A stretch of 64,000 bases of DNA from Anisus vortex (lineage: Eukaryota; Mollusca; Gastropoda; Planorbidae), in NCBI GenBank assembly GCA_949126835.1, contig OX421492.1, forward strand, positions 40,348,498-40,412,497, written 5' to 3'. Both the position numbers and the translations under genes were made by a program. The stretch's first letter is position 1; each line of letters opens with the position of its first letter. Below, one piece after another: positions 1-12,686 of this stretch. The notes beneath the pieces are model-generated. The model saw only the letters and a list, made by a program, of their open reading frames with translations, made no database searches and had not been told where the DNA came from.

Positions 1-2990
1 TCTATACATTTCCCCGATTCGCCACAGTTTATCTATACATTTCCCCGATTCGCCACAGTTTATCTATACATTTCCCCGATTCGCCACAGTTTATCTATAC
101 ATTTCCCCGATTCGCCACAGTTTATCTATACATTTCCCCGATTCGCCACAGTTTATCTATACATTTCCCCGATTCGCCACAGTCCATCTATACATTTCCC
201 CGATTCGCCACAGTTTATCTATACATTTCCCCGATTCGCCACAGTCCATCTATACATTTCCCCGATTCGCCACAGTTTATCTATACATCTCCCCGATTCG
301 CCACAGTTTATCTATACATTTCCCCGATTCGCCACAGTTTATCTATACATTTCCCCGATTCGCCACAGTTTATCTATACATTTCCCCGATTCGCCACAGT
401 TTATCTATACATCTCCCCGATTCGCCACAGTTTATCTATACATTTCCCCGATTCGCCACAGTTTATCTATACATTTCCCCGATTCGCCACAGTTTATCTA
501 TACATTTCCCCGATTCGCCACAGTTTATCTATACATTTCCCCGATTCGCCACAGTTTATCTATACATTTCCCCGATTCGCCACAGTTTATCTATACATTT
601 CCCCGATTCGCCACAGTTTATCTATACATTTCCCCGATTCGCCACAGTTTATCTATACATTTCCCCGATTCGCCACAGTTTATCTATACATTTCCCCGAT
701 TCGCCACAGTTTATCTATACATTTCCCCGATTCGCCACAGTTTATCTATACATTTCCCCGATTCGCCACAGTTTATCTATACATTTCCCCGATTCGCCAC
801 AGTTTATCTATACATTTCCCCGATTCGCCACAGTTTATCTATACATTTCCCCGATTCGCCACAGTTTATCTATACATTTCCCCGATTCGCCACAGTTTAT
901 CTATACATTTCCCCGATTCGCCACAGTTTATCTATACATCTCCCCGATTCGCCACAGTTTATCTATACATCTCCCCGATTCGCCACAGTTTATCTATACA
1001 TTTCCCCGATTCGCCACAGTTTATCTATACATCTCCCCGATTCGCCACAGTTTATCTATACATTTCCCCGATTCGCCACAGTTTATCTATACATCTCCCC
1101 GATTCGCCACAGTTTATCTATACATTTCCCCGATTCGCCACAGTTTATCTATACATTTCCCCGATTCGCCACAGTTTATCTATACATTTCCCCGATTCGC
1201 CACAGTTTATCTATACATTTCCCCGATTCGCCACAGTTTATCTATACATTTCCCCGATTCGCCACAGTTTATCTATACATTTCCCCGATTCGCCACAGTT
1301 TATCTATACATTTCCCCGATTCGCCACAGTTTATCTATACATTTCCCCGATTCGCCACAGTCCATCTATACATTTCCCCGATTCGCCACAGTTTATCTAT
1401 ACATCTCCCCGATTCGCCACAGTTTATCTATACATTTCCCCGATTCGCCACAGTTTATCTATACATCTCCCCGATTCGCCACAGTTTATCTATACATTTC
1501 CCCGATTCGCCACAGTTTATCTATACATCTCCCCGATTCGCCACAGTTTATCTATACATTTCCCCGATTCGCCACAGTTTATCTATACATTTCCCCGATT
1601 CGCCACAGTTTATCTATACATTTCCCCGATTCGCCACAGTTTATCTATACATTTCCCCGATTCGCCACAGTTTATCTATACATTTCCCCGATTCGCCACA
1701 GTTTATCTATACATTTCCCCGATTCGCCACAGTTTATCTATACATTTCCCCGATTCGCCACAGTTTATCTATACATCTCCCCGATTCGCCACAGTTTATC
1801 TATACATTTCCCCGATTCGCCACAGTTTATCTATACATCTCCCCGATTCGCCACAGTTTATCTATACATTTCCCCGATTCGCCACAGTTTATCTATACAT
1901 TTCCCCGATTCGCCACAGTTTATCTATACATTTCCCCGATTCGCCACAGTTTATCTATACATTTCCCCGATTCGCCACAGTTTATCTATACATTTCCCCG
2001 ATTCGCCACAGTTTATCTATACATTTCCCCGATTCGCCACAGTTTATCTATACATTTCCCCGATTCGCCACAGTTTATCTATACATTTCCCCGATTCGCC
2101 ACAGTTTATCTATACATTTCCCCGATTCGCCACAGTCCATCTATACATTTCCCCGATTCGCCACAGTTTATCTATACATTTCCCCGATTCGCCACAGTCC
2201 ATCTATACATTTCCCCGATTCGCCACAGTCCATCTATACATTTCCCCGATTCGCCACAGTCCATCTATACATTTCCCCGATTCGCCACAGTCCATCTATA
2301 CATTTCCCCGATTCGCCACAGTTTATCTATACATTTCCCCGATTCGCCACAGTCCATCTATACATTTCCCCGATTCGCCACAGTTTATCTATACATTTCC
2401 CCGATTCGCCACAGTTTATCTATACATTTCCCCGATTCGCCACAGTTTATCTATACATTTCCCCGATTCGCCACAGTTTATCTATACATTTCCCCGATTC
2501 GCCACAGTTTATCTATACATTTCCCCGATTCGCCACAGTCCATCTATACATTTCCCCGATTCGCCACAGTCCATCTATACATTTCCCCGATTCGCCACAG
2601 TTTATCTATACATTTCCCCGATTCGCCACAGTCCATCTATACATTTCCCCGATTCGCCACAGTCCATCTATACATTTCCCCGATTCGCCACAGTCCATCT
2701 ATACATTTCCCCGATTCGCCACAGTCCATCTATACATTTCCCCGATTCGCCACAGTTTATCTATACATCTCCCCGATTCGCCACAGTTTATCTATACATT
2801 TCCCCGATTCGCCACAGTTTATCTATACATTTCCCCGATTCGCCACAGTTTATCTATACATTTCCCCGATTCGCCACAGTTTATCTATACATTTCCCCGA
2901 TTCGCCACAGTTTATCTATACATTTCCCCGATTCGCCACAGTTTATCTATACATTTCCCCGATTCGCCACAGTTTATCTATACATTTCCC
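1..2990. repeat. 31-bp satellite array, about 96 copies
   Basis: Nearly perfect head-to-tail copies of a 31-bp unit (first unit at 1-31) containing ccccgattcgccacag. The array runs from the window edge, so its true length is unknown, and stops abruptly at 2990 in mid-unit. Variation is confined to two places: TT or CC just before the ATCTATAC core, and T or C in catTtcccc. Only three unit types are seen (TT/T, CC/T, TT/C); CC with C is absent. TT/C units recur every 62 bp in places and CC units cluster at about 2,130-2,750. No coding potential. Confidence 0.98.
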
Positions 2991-3089
2991 AACCAAATTA
3001 AATCATGTTAACGTCCTCATCTTAAAAGCTTTTTATTGCTTCTAGCGGGTTGAGAAATGAGCTATAAACAACGTTAGCCGATAATAAAC

Positions 3090-3676
3090 ACACACATACA
3101 ATCGTACGGGCATCCACACACCCACACACGGGTGACCACACACCCACATACACATGAACGAATGACCAAACTCCCACATAGATACACACGGGTGACCACA
3201 CACCCACATACATACACATGGGTGACCACACACCCACATACATACACACGGCTGACCACACACCTACATACATACACACGGGTGACCACACACCCACATA
3301 CATACACACGGGTGACCACACACCCACATACATACACACGGGTGACCACACACCCACATACATACACACGGGTGACCACACACCCACATACATACACACG
3401 GGTGACCACACACCCACATACATACACACGGCTGACCACACACCTACATACATACTCACGGCTGACCACACACCCACATACATACACACGGGTGACCACA
3501 CACCTACATACATACACACGGGTGACCACACACCTACATACATACACACGGATGACCACACACATACACACGGGTGACCACACACCCACACACATACACA
3601 CGGGTGACCACACACCTACATACATACACACAGATGACCACACACATACACTCGGATGACCACACACCCACATACG
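3090..3676. repeat. 30-bp minisatellite, about 19 copies
   Basis: Tandem 30-bp unit rich in CA and containing gggtgaccacacaccc, regular from about 3180 to 3600 and degenerate at both ends. Because 30 is a multiple of three, several frames stay open on both strands, which gives long repetitive ORFs with no start context, splice signal or recognisable domain. I regard them as artefacts. Confidence 0.95.
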
Positions 3677-4289
3677 TATCTCATTGATTAAAACAGTGCC
3701 ACGAATCACTAGTAAGAAAAAAATTGAACAGGGAAATGTCAGGGTCTGCAGCTTACATGTCACGTCAGGTCAGTAAGTGATCCGTCAAACGTGACAAAAG
3801 TCTGCTGGAGATTGCTCCATTTGGAAGCGAGCCACAGAGACAACACAACATCAACACCAAGCCACAACTTGGCACTATCCGATGTCTCTGTTAATCGTTT
3901 GGCTACTATAGTGTGTAGCCCTGGTAGTGGGGGACGAAAAATTCCTGAGAGACGCTTTGCTTTACTCCCTATATGTTTTACTATTTTCACATTACGTATA
4001 CTATGTATAATCTAGGAAAAATAAAAGGAATGCGGTGAAGATATAACGCTCCCCCACTTCGCCTTCACGCGCCTTTCTCTAACAAATGTCACAATATCAA
4101 CTTCCTATCCGACGTAATATGTAATAATATTGCTTTGCATGTTGGTTCTTGCATTTGATGTACATGGCTTTAACACTAGGTAAATATTGATGTTATTTAA
4201 AGAATAGTAACTATCACAATAAAGAATAAAATAATTGTTTCGTTACTCTGTCTAAATATAAAGACATACTGTCTGATACAAAATATTTT
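3677..4289. other. intergenic, nothing recognised
   Basis: Non-repetitive sequence between two minisatellites. Short ORFs on both strands at 3,760-4,015 are mutual shadows. No domain, RNA gene or transposon end seen. Confidence 0.4.
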
Positions 4290-4705
4290 TTGTAGAAAAA
4301 TACCATATATGTATAAAGTACTTCAGTAGAAAAGATAAATGTGTCTGGTATAAAGTACTTCTGTAGAAAAGATTACTGTGTCTGGCATAAAGTACTTCTG
4401 TAGAAAAGATTACTGTGTCTGGTATAAAGTACTTCTGTAGAAAAGATTACTGTGTCTGGCATAAAGTACTTCTGTAGAAAAGATTACTGTGTCTGGCATA
4501 AAGTACTTCTGTAGAAAAGATTACTGTGTCTGGCATAAAGTACTTCTGTAGAAAAGATTACTGTGTCTGGCATAAAGTACTTCTGTAGAAAAGATTAATG
4601 TGTCTGGCATAAAGTACTTCAGTAGAAAAGATTACTATGTCTGTTATAAAGTACTTCATAAGAAAAGATTACTGTGTCTGGTATAAAGTACTTCTGTACT
4701 GTGTC
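4290..4705. repeat. 37-bp minisatellite, about 11 copies
   Basis: Tandem 37-bp unit containing ataaagtacttctgtagaaa followed by agattactgtgtctgg. Central copies differ by one or two bases (ggc/ggt; attactg/attaatg) and edge copies are more diverged, as expected for unequal exchange. Confidence 0.95.
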
Positions 4706-5844
4706 TGACAAGAAAATACCCTATTACTGTTGTTACTTAAACGCTATCACTGTCGTCTGCTTCACACTGTCCAGCATTTGATACATTTGATAAACACGTA
4801 TTGAGTTACCTCCCCTGCAATGTGGTCTGGTACTAGATTAATGGCGTCTCCCCATTGGTCAATGTTGTCTTCGTGGGATTCAATACACCGCCTCACAGCA
4901 GACGAACGTATCAATCAATGACCACGATGGGCTCTACAGAACTAATCACAATTTTACACCTAGCTCATAGAGAGAATCATGGCAAATGGTTCAAAGCAAG
5001 ACGCTATTTGTTCCACACAGTGGTGGAAAATTATGGGCTATATAATCTCCCCTTCCCTCACTTTCTTTGCTAAAACAACAACTATACCAAAATATATATA
5101 ACTAAGGAAGGGGAGCATATTTTTTGTGTAATCTTATACCGAGAACAAAGCAACAGTTGTAGGGAAAGTATACGCTGGCATTATATCTAATATTATTAAA
5201 CGAGAAAAAATTGGGGGTATATTTGTTTGTGGGTTTGTTTGTTTGTTTGTTTGTGTGTTTGTGTCAGCGTTCTCGAAAACGGGCCCAACGATTTTCGCGA
5301 AAATTGTCCTATTGATGTATTCTGGTGAGAAAATGCGTTTTAGATCAATCTCATTTCTTTTGAAGCTCTGCTTGACCCTCAATTTTTGGAAAAACCACTG
5401 ACCATTTCTAAAAATAGCTTTTAAATTGGGCCAAAGGAAAAAAAAAGCATGTCATTGGATTCCCCATCTAGCGCGATCGCGTTCAATACAACTCTTTTGA
5501 CGTCATAGCCAAGACGACTTTTATTTAGTATCCGCGTTTCGGTAATTCCCGTTTTAAAGCGCAAATCGTTACCATTTTCCGATTCGCCGCGCAATTAAAT
5601 ATAATCAGCGTGAAAATGTGTCATCAATTTTAAAAAAAGGAAAGATACAGTTTGATAGTTTATATGTTTCAAAGAGTCCATGTTGATTAAGCTCTTACCA
5701 AAACATTAAACAATTAGGGTACTATTAAAGCTGTGTAATACATTATAAAATATATAATATCGTTAATTGCATAGTTGTGATGGTAAGTATTTTATACAGT
5801 CTTTAAAGTTATAACATTTACAACTTTATGAAAATGCAAACTAG
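4706..5844. other. intergenic with a short dispersed repeat
   Basis: No gene recognised. Positions 5195-5237 (attaaacgagaaaaaattgg, then a gtttg run) recur almost exactly at 8051-8093, so this is a copy of a dispersed element whose limits I cannot define. A (gttt)n run lies at about 5,224-5,255. Confidence 0.5.
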
Positions 5845-6905
5845 AAAAAGAGAAAGGCACGGACTGATGATAGTGCAGAAGAAGACTATTTTTTAAAATT
5901 ATTTCTGCATGTCTTCAGATATAAATGATTCAGTAGATACAACTATAAGGCCAGACAGAGCAGCCAAGCTCAGGTGCATGGGAATAATTTCAAAATTTAT
6001 TAACAAAGAAATAGCAGAAACACGTGATCGACAATTAAAGAATAAACAAATGTGTAGATTACAGCAACTAGAAAAGAAGCTTTAGATAATACAGAAACGA
6101 GATTGGATTATCAAAGTAAGAGTATGACAAAACAACTAGAGGCGGCAACTGCAAAAGAACGAGAAAGATGATTGGCAGAAAAAAAGAAAGCAAAGGACAA
6201 AACAACTAGGTAAGGAAACTACAGATTTAAGAGAAAAGACGATTAGACAATCTGAGACGTCGCAAGGCAGAGCAATTAAAAAATGAAACACTAGATAAAC
6301 AAAAAGAAAGGTTGCAACTCAAGCGACAGAAAGCAATTCCAGGACTATCGCTAGAGACCATTGATCAACGTGAACAACGCTTGGAAGAGCAACGTCCCCG
6401 TAATGTGAGGTGACAATTATTTATGAAACAAAATATATTGCCAACCTACAAGTGCGCAACCAATTCCGACGTTACCTACACAAGTTTGGGACCTTTCAAC
6501 ATAGCATGTATTCACTGTCATGCTGTTCATTTTCCCGAAGAACGGGTGTCGAACAGAATCAACCGCGACTATTTTGGTGACTGCTGAATATCTGGTCAAG
6601 TAAACATAGAGCCATCAGTGTTTTCAAATGAGTTGGCCTGCCTCTTTTTTAAAACGTCGTTTGCTCGCAGAAGAATTCCACAAGAGGATCAGGAACTTAA
6701 ATTCATGTTTCGCACTGGCTTCGTTTAAGGTCGATGACGATCGGACAATCAATAGTCACGGAGTCTACAGCTTCATAGCAGCAGGACAAGTCTACATCCA
6801 GTACATCCAACACAAAATGTTAAGGGTGAATTTGAAAGTCCACAATACGTACAGATGTACTTCTTAGATTCCGATGACGCCATCACCGAGCGACTTAAAT
6901 ATCCA
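5845..6905 (+). pseudogene. decayed Helitron replicase/helicase, N-terminal part
   Basis: Broken frames on the plus strand resemble the N-terminal part of animal Helitron Rep/helicase proteins. In order: a charged segment with repeated EQR-type motifs (about 6,060-6,410, e.g. ETIDQREQRLEEQRPRN); a Cys/His block at about 6,485-6,590 reading GPFNIACIHCHAVHFPEERV, like the family's C-x2-C-x-A-x-H block; then NSCFALASFKVDDD and HGVYSFIAAGQVYI (6,628-6,810), matching the family's ALAS...GVYTF...GQ region; then EFESPQYVQMYFLDSDDAI (about 6,819-6,880) in a shifted frame. Several stops and frameshifts interrupt it, and no HUH nickase or helicase region follows. It is a dead fragment. The family call rests on motif order recalled from known proteins. 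Confidence 0.72.
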
Positions 6906-6990
6906 CTCACTCATGAAATCATTATTATTAATTTTATTTTAAAGAGTATGCCTACATAGGCCTACTACTATTATAACGTATTTATGATAT

Positions 6991-7530
6991 TGACGTACAT
7001 CAAACGATATATTATGTATAGCCTATGGTTTAATTGGTATTCACTTTATATTCACATTTCCCATATTGTTGAAGCCTGTCTGAACAAATCTGAATTGATA
7101 TGTAAATATGCAGCTTCTTATTCGTGGGTGCTTTATTTAAATTTGACTTACTTTTTATTATAATTAATGATTTTATAATTTGCCTAAACTTCACATTACA
7201 ATGCATGTTTATTCGTGAACAATCCCCACCTACACTGTATGATATAGTCATTAAAGCATTGACGTACATCAAACTATATATTCTGTATATGGTTTAATTT
7301 TTATTCACTTTATATTCACATTTCCCATATTGTTGAGGCCTGTCTGAACAATTGATATGTAAATATGCACCTACTTTTTTGTGGCTGCTTTATTTAAATT
7401 TGACTTACCTTTTATTATAATTAATGTATTTAAAATTTGTCTAAGCTTCACATTACAATGCATGTTTATTCGTGAACAATCTCCTTGATACACTAACCTA
7501 CATTATATGATATAGTCGTTCAATTTACTG
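6991..7530. repeat. tandem duplication, period 269 bp
   Basis: Sequence beginning tgacgtacatcaaac at 6991 starts again at 7260 and runs on with substitutions and small indels (shared tattcacatttcccatattg; cacattacaatgcatgttta). Two copies only. No coding potential. Confidence 0.9.
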
Positions 7531-8959
7531 GCTACATTGATGACCGTTATAAAGTCATTGATAAGTATGACATGCAATCTTGATTAGTCGTAAGGAATCT
7601 CATTGGAGATGGATTTTTGTTCAATTAATAACAGCTTATCAACCGGCATTTATTAAATGATATCACTAAATAATAATTGTTCTTTTGAACGCCTTTTAAG
7701 CAGATTAAAATATAGTGTAGAAAAAGATATTGTAATGGAAAAGAAGACATGACTACAAAATACATTTGTAAGTCTACACTTCATTAAATATGCCCCTCCC
7801 CCAGTAAATAGTAAATTATATACATGTATTCTATATTTACAATTTCTATATTGTTTTTAAGATCTTTGATGTTAAAGACATGGGACGTCACCATAATATT
7901 CCAAAGACTATTAAATTTTGAGCTTGAAATAAAAGGCGAATCTCGAATTTTAATCCTTAGAAATGACGTTTTAAATTTGTTGAAAGAACTTTATGTTTTT
8001 ATATATTGGTTCTGGCTTTAGACTATTGACTATATTAAGTATCTAATAATATTAAACGAGAAAAAATTGGGGGGATATTTGTTTGTGGGTTTGGTTACAA
8101 TTTCTATATTGTTTTTAAGATCTTTGATGTTAAAGAAATAAATTAAATGCATCATATATTCTAACAATATTAGTATTAGTATGATAATGCTTAACATTTC
8201 TATTATTAATTTCAGCCTATACAGACCGATCTCAGATCGGTCACCCCGATATTTATATTATTATTCAATAAAAAATACTCCGCTGTTATGGTTTTAAAAA
8301 TAAAAAACACACAGATTTTTTATTCAATAATTTGTCTTTATCATTGGCACTAATACCTTTTGGTTTTGAAGTGTCAAACATGGACAAATATGTTGTCTAA
8401 AATATTACTCCCTGACATTTCAACTAAGACTGTAGACTGTCTTCCACCATTGTGCCACTGGACACAAAAGAAATTGGGAGGGCGTGGGGTGGGGGGGGGG
8501 GAGAAATGCCGGACATATTGAAATCACATTCAATCTTTGTGTAGGATCAAAGCAAGTGACATTTGCACGTGGCAGATTTCAGAAATCAGAATGTCACAAA
8601 TCGTCAAGATCAGAATTCCTTGGTTACTATCTTTCTCAATTTTTTAGTGTGGAATTAGTATATTGACGATTATAGAGTATTCTCCCCTTTGATTTGTTTT
8701 ATGTAGAAAATGTCTGGATGCAACGCATGTCAGTTATGAAATGTTCAACTATATTCTATTTATTGTTATTTTTAGAGACATAAAAGACCATTCATTCAAA
8801 TAAATATCTCTTTAATTCGTCTAAAAACTGAAAACCGTTAACCAACTAGAGGAAAGTAGCACATGAACTTTACATGTAAATATTCACATCTAACCAGTTT
8901 AAGCCGTTAGTAAAAAAAATCAATAAAACCTAGAGATATTACATTGTACAAGATTAACA
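7531..8959. other. intergenic with small internal duplications
   Basis: No gene recognised. A 42-bp segment at 7837-7878 recurs exactly at 8095-8136, next to the dispersed copy at 8051-8093. A 9-bp-arm palindrome (gaccgatctcagatcggtc) lies at 8224-8242. A G run lies near 8,488-8,502. Confidence 0.5.
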
Positions 8960-9160
8960 AGTAAAGTAGTTATAATAAAGTAATTATGATAAAGTAATTA
9001 TAATAAAGTAATTATGATAAGTAATTAAAATAAAGTAATTATAATAAAGTAATTATGATAAAGTAATTATAATAAAGTAATTATAATAAAGTAGTTATAA
9101 TTAAGTAATTATAATAATGTAATTATAATAAAGTAGTTAGAATAAAGTTGTTATAGCCTA
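8960..9160. repeat. 14-bp AT-rich minisatellite
   Basis: Imperfect tandem copies of an ataataaagtaatt-type unit, about 13 copies with small length changes. Confidence 0.9.
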
Positions 9161-9692
9161 ATAGGTAATGTATTAAATTCTAACTTAGAAACAGAACAAT
9201 AATATAAAAGAGATTTCCCAGACGGGCATTGGTCTAGATATAAATAAAAAATGTGTTTATACCAGAAGGATATAGATCCAGAGATAAAGACACTTTTCTT
9301 ATACCATATACCATAGCTCATTCACATCAAACGTGTTCTGTTCCGAATAGAAACGATTGGGGTCTCCGTATAAAAAAAAACAGTTATATTTTATCTCCTG
9401 GCTACTGAAGTATGAATTAAAATAGTTTATCTATGGTTTACTGAGTAAAGTTTTGAGTAAAGAAAGAGAAAACTATAATTTAAATAGGAATTTTCAAAAT
9501 AGTCTGGTATAGCACAATCGTTTTTGTGATTTCAGCTATCTCGTGACATAATAATTCAACGATGCTCTAAGACTCTAAGATATAGTAAAACAAAGATTTC
9601 CGAATCTCAGATCATATTATAGAGGGGAAAAGATTAATTGAGAGAAAGGGTGGGGAAAATGGGGAAGAGAGAGAGAGAGAAAAGGAGAGAGG

Positions 9693-9738
<46 letters not shown>

Positions 9739-10087
9739 TAGAGGGGAGAAAAAAGAGAATGGAAATCATGGAAAATTGCAAGTGCCATGAAACCTGGTTG
9801 CAGTGTTATAAATGTTACTGTAGCCTCGTATTGAATGCACTGAAGGCACTTTGGTTTCCATTTGCCAGCATTGATGCTCTTCTGATAGGTCAGTTATGTT
9901 TTTATAGCTGTCACTATATAACTTTACTTTAAATAGCTATCGAATAAATCGAGTGGCCCATATATCGACATAATGACATAATATAGTATGCAGGGTCTAC
10001 AAGTACCCCCCCCCCCAAAAAAAAATAAAAAAAATAAATTCATTGCCATTTGTAATTCTAAGAAATACTTTTTGCATCAACGCATGC
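9161..10087. other. intergenic; GA microsatellite and homopolymers
   Basis: A (GA)n tract runs from about 9,665 to 9,745, and a C9/A10 homopolymer pair lies near 10,006-10,030. No gene recognised. Confidence 0.6.
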
Positions 10088-10386
10088 CAGTGGCGTAGCC
10101 AGGATGGCGGTAAAGGTGCAGCTGCCCTACCCCCTCCCCCTAATTCCGTTTGCCTAAAATTGAGGCCTTTAAAAAAAATCAAAAGTAGCGCCTTTTCAAG
10201 AAGAAAATGGATATTTTCAAGAACAAAGAGTAGAGCCTTTTCAGGAATAAATGTAGGGGCCATTTCAAGTAAACGAAGTGGGGCATTTCTAAGAATAAAA
10301 AAAGTTAGGATCATTAAGTGAAAGACTTCAAAGTGAAACCTTTACAAGAATAAAAAATGGGGCCGTTTCAAGAAAAAAATTAGGGA
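10088..10386 (+). mobile_element. hAT-like terminal fragment with internal degenerate repeats
   Basis: Starts cagtggcgtagccagg, the same end as the element at 24,007-24,993 (cagtggcgtagctaggg). No matching inverted end was found, so it is a solo end or a truncated copy. Downstream, about seven degenerate copies of a 25-35 bp motif (ggggccatttcaagaataaa-like) follow one another. Confidence 0.5.
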
Positions 10387-10476
10387 AGGTGAGGAGCAGT
10401 GATACGCAAAGTCAAGCCTCAAAGTAGTCTAACCATCCGGACCAGACATGTCAAGTTCTGCGTAATCTACACCTAG

Positions 10477-12286
10477 CAGGGGTCGGCAACCTTTTATGTG
10501 CCAAACTAAGATTTCTAAATCATTCAGCATGCCAACAGCCCGAAAGTGAAAGTCAAACTGCTCAACTATATTATTTTTTAAGACAATTTATTTAAGGCCG
10601 TAGAAAGACCAAGACCAAAAGAAAAGGAGCATTATAAGTTATAGTGAAAATTGTATGTATATTTTATATTTAATAACAAATCAACCTGTTTGTTATTATC
10701 TTTTTCAATCCATTCATAGCTAATACAAAATTTCATTATTCAACTTACACATTAATGGTTAATGTATCAACAAATAATTAATATTAAAATTTACTTGTCG
10801 AGATATAGTTCTAGAAATAGCTACAAATTCATTTTAGTTTGATGATGATTTCCGCTAATACATTATTTATTTATTATTATTTTTTTATGATTATCATCTG
10901 TTTTATTAGCATTTATACCAAATACAATATTCTATTACTAACCTTTCACATTTATGGTAATTATTTTGTAAACACTATCATTTGGCTGTTAAGATAAGGA
11001 TCTAGCAATTGCTTGTATTGATTATATTTTGTTCTCAGTTATTTATTACTGAGATTTTATTTTTTTTTCCTCAGAATAGTACTCTTTTTATTTTTCAAAT
11101 ATGTTTATTCATTTTTTTTTTTTAATTTTTTTTTTTACTAATTCAGATTTATTGGATGAAAAAGAAAACATAACAGATTACTATTAACACGGTATTGACA
11201 CGTAGTAATCATACACAGTGGGTAGTAAACGTAATGTTTAAAATTTACATGTAAATTCTTTAGTCTTATAATGTTTATATAAATTTCAAATAGCTTTATA
11301 GTTTGATCATTTTAAAGCTATAGATTTAAATGATAAGCTGTTTTTTAAAAAAAAGGAAACAAAAAAAAAATATTAAAAATTATATTGCAAAGAAAACAAA
11401 ATAATTGTCTCCCTTTTCTGCATTAATAAATTCGAATTAATGAGTTTATTTTTGTCTACATTAAAACTAAAACGAAAACACTTTCTATCCGTAACAACGC
11501 AGGCTGTGTTGGTCGGTCTTTAAATTCTGACGAAATCAACACAGCTGGCGTTGTTTAGGGTGTCGATATATTTTTAACTTAATTAAATCCATATTATCAT
11601 GTTTCTAAAATTAATTGTAACTTTCGCTGACTATTTATAGATATCCGAACTATTTTTTTTAACATAAGTTTATAGGGGATTTAACGACCTTTTATGCTTC
11701 CCCCCCCCCCTTCCTCCTTGTTTATAGTGGTGATTATTGTTTTGTTATGAAACATAGTTAAATGTTTTGAAATTGATTTAACGGCAAGATATGTCCAGTT
11801 TCAGTGCAAATCCATTCCAGTGATCCAACACTTCAGGTGCTTTTCGACTTCGTCCTTGTTAATGAGTTCAATTCACAGTGTCACCATGCCATTCAGAAAG
11901 ATCGGCTTCGAACTCCTGTTCTTCGCATTGAATAGCGGAAATGTTGTTTTTTTTCGTCAAGATACACCTTGATTGCTTCCAGTCAAGAAACGAATCTATC
12001 CAAGACAGTATCTATATTCCGTATCACTTTCTTCTAAAAGAGACTTGAGAAACTATAAAATTGACTATCTTAACAATAGATTCAATCACATATCACTAGT
12101 CCAATGATGAGAGCTTTGCATACAAACATTCCTTAACTTAAACAGTCCCACGCAGCACTATTTAATTATGCTGACGTACGTTGTTTTAACTTGTATTAAT
12201 TTTTTTTCCTTGAGGTCTCTCGCGTGCCACTGAAAATCGTTCTGGGTGCCAAGTCTGGCACGCGATCCATAGGTTGCCGACCCCTG
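10477..12286. mobile_element. non-autonomous hAT-like element, TIR caggggtcggcaacc
   Basis: Left end caggggtcggcaaccttt at 10477 is matched by the inverted right end ggttgccgacccctg finishing at 12286, a 15-bp perfect terminal inverted repeat. Subterminal sequence is also palindromic in style (gtgccaaact; ctggcacgcg). The 1.8-kb interior is AT-rich with no transposase, so it is a passive copy. The 8 bp on either side (acacctag / ttctatag) match poorly, so the target duplication is decayed or absent. A left-end relative lies at 24,380. CAGGGGTCGGCAA ends are typical of one hAT group. Confidence 0.8.
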
Positions 12287-12396
12287 TTCTATAGCACTCC
12301 TGGGCACGTCTGTAATAAGGCCTTTCCTACGTAATGTGTCTGAATGGCACATTCAAACATATAGGCCTACCCCTGGTCTTTGGTGTTTTAACAGAG

Positions 12397-12493
12397 ATCA
12401 TTTGTGACTGAATGTCCAGTGGAATAACTGCCCCCCCCCCAATCATTTGTGACTGAATGTCCAGTGGAATAACTGCCCCCCTCCCCCCCCCCC
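12397..12493. repeat. 45-bp tandem duplication with C tracts
   Basis: Two copies of an atcatttgtgactgaatgtc unit starting at 12397 and 12442, each ending in a polyC tract. Confidence 0.9.
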
Positions 12494-12686
12494 AATCCCC
12501 TTTCAGAGCAAAACAAAAAGTGAAAAACATGTAAAGTTTCAATAAGTTACTATTCTCTCTTGATATGTGTCTTTTTCTCGCTTACAATTCTCTGTCTCTC
12601 TACCCTGTGGTTGATCCAGATGCGGTCTGACCTCAATGAATGAGCCAGTAACAGAATGGTGAGAATACTTATCATCGATAGACTGG

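Noticed and set aside
1..2990. Possible telomeric or centromeric repeat
   Set aside because: The unit is not a known telomere motif and nothing in the window shows centromere identity; it is called only a satellite.
3022..3763. Long ORFs on both strands in the 30-bp array (about 120-230 codons)
   Set aside because: The unit length is a multiple of three, so open frames follow automatically; the products are pure repeats with no domain or gene context.
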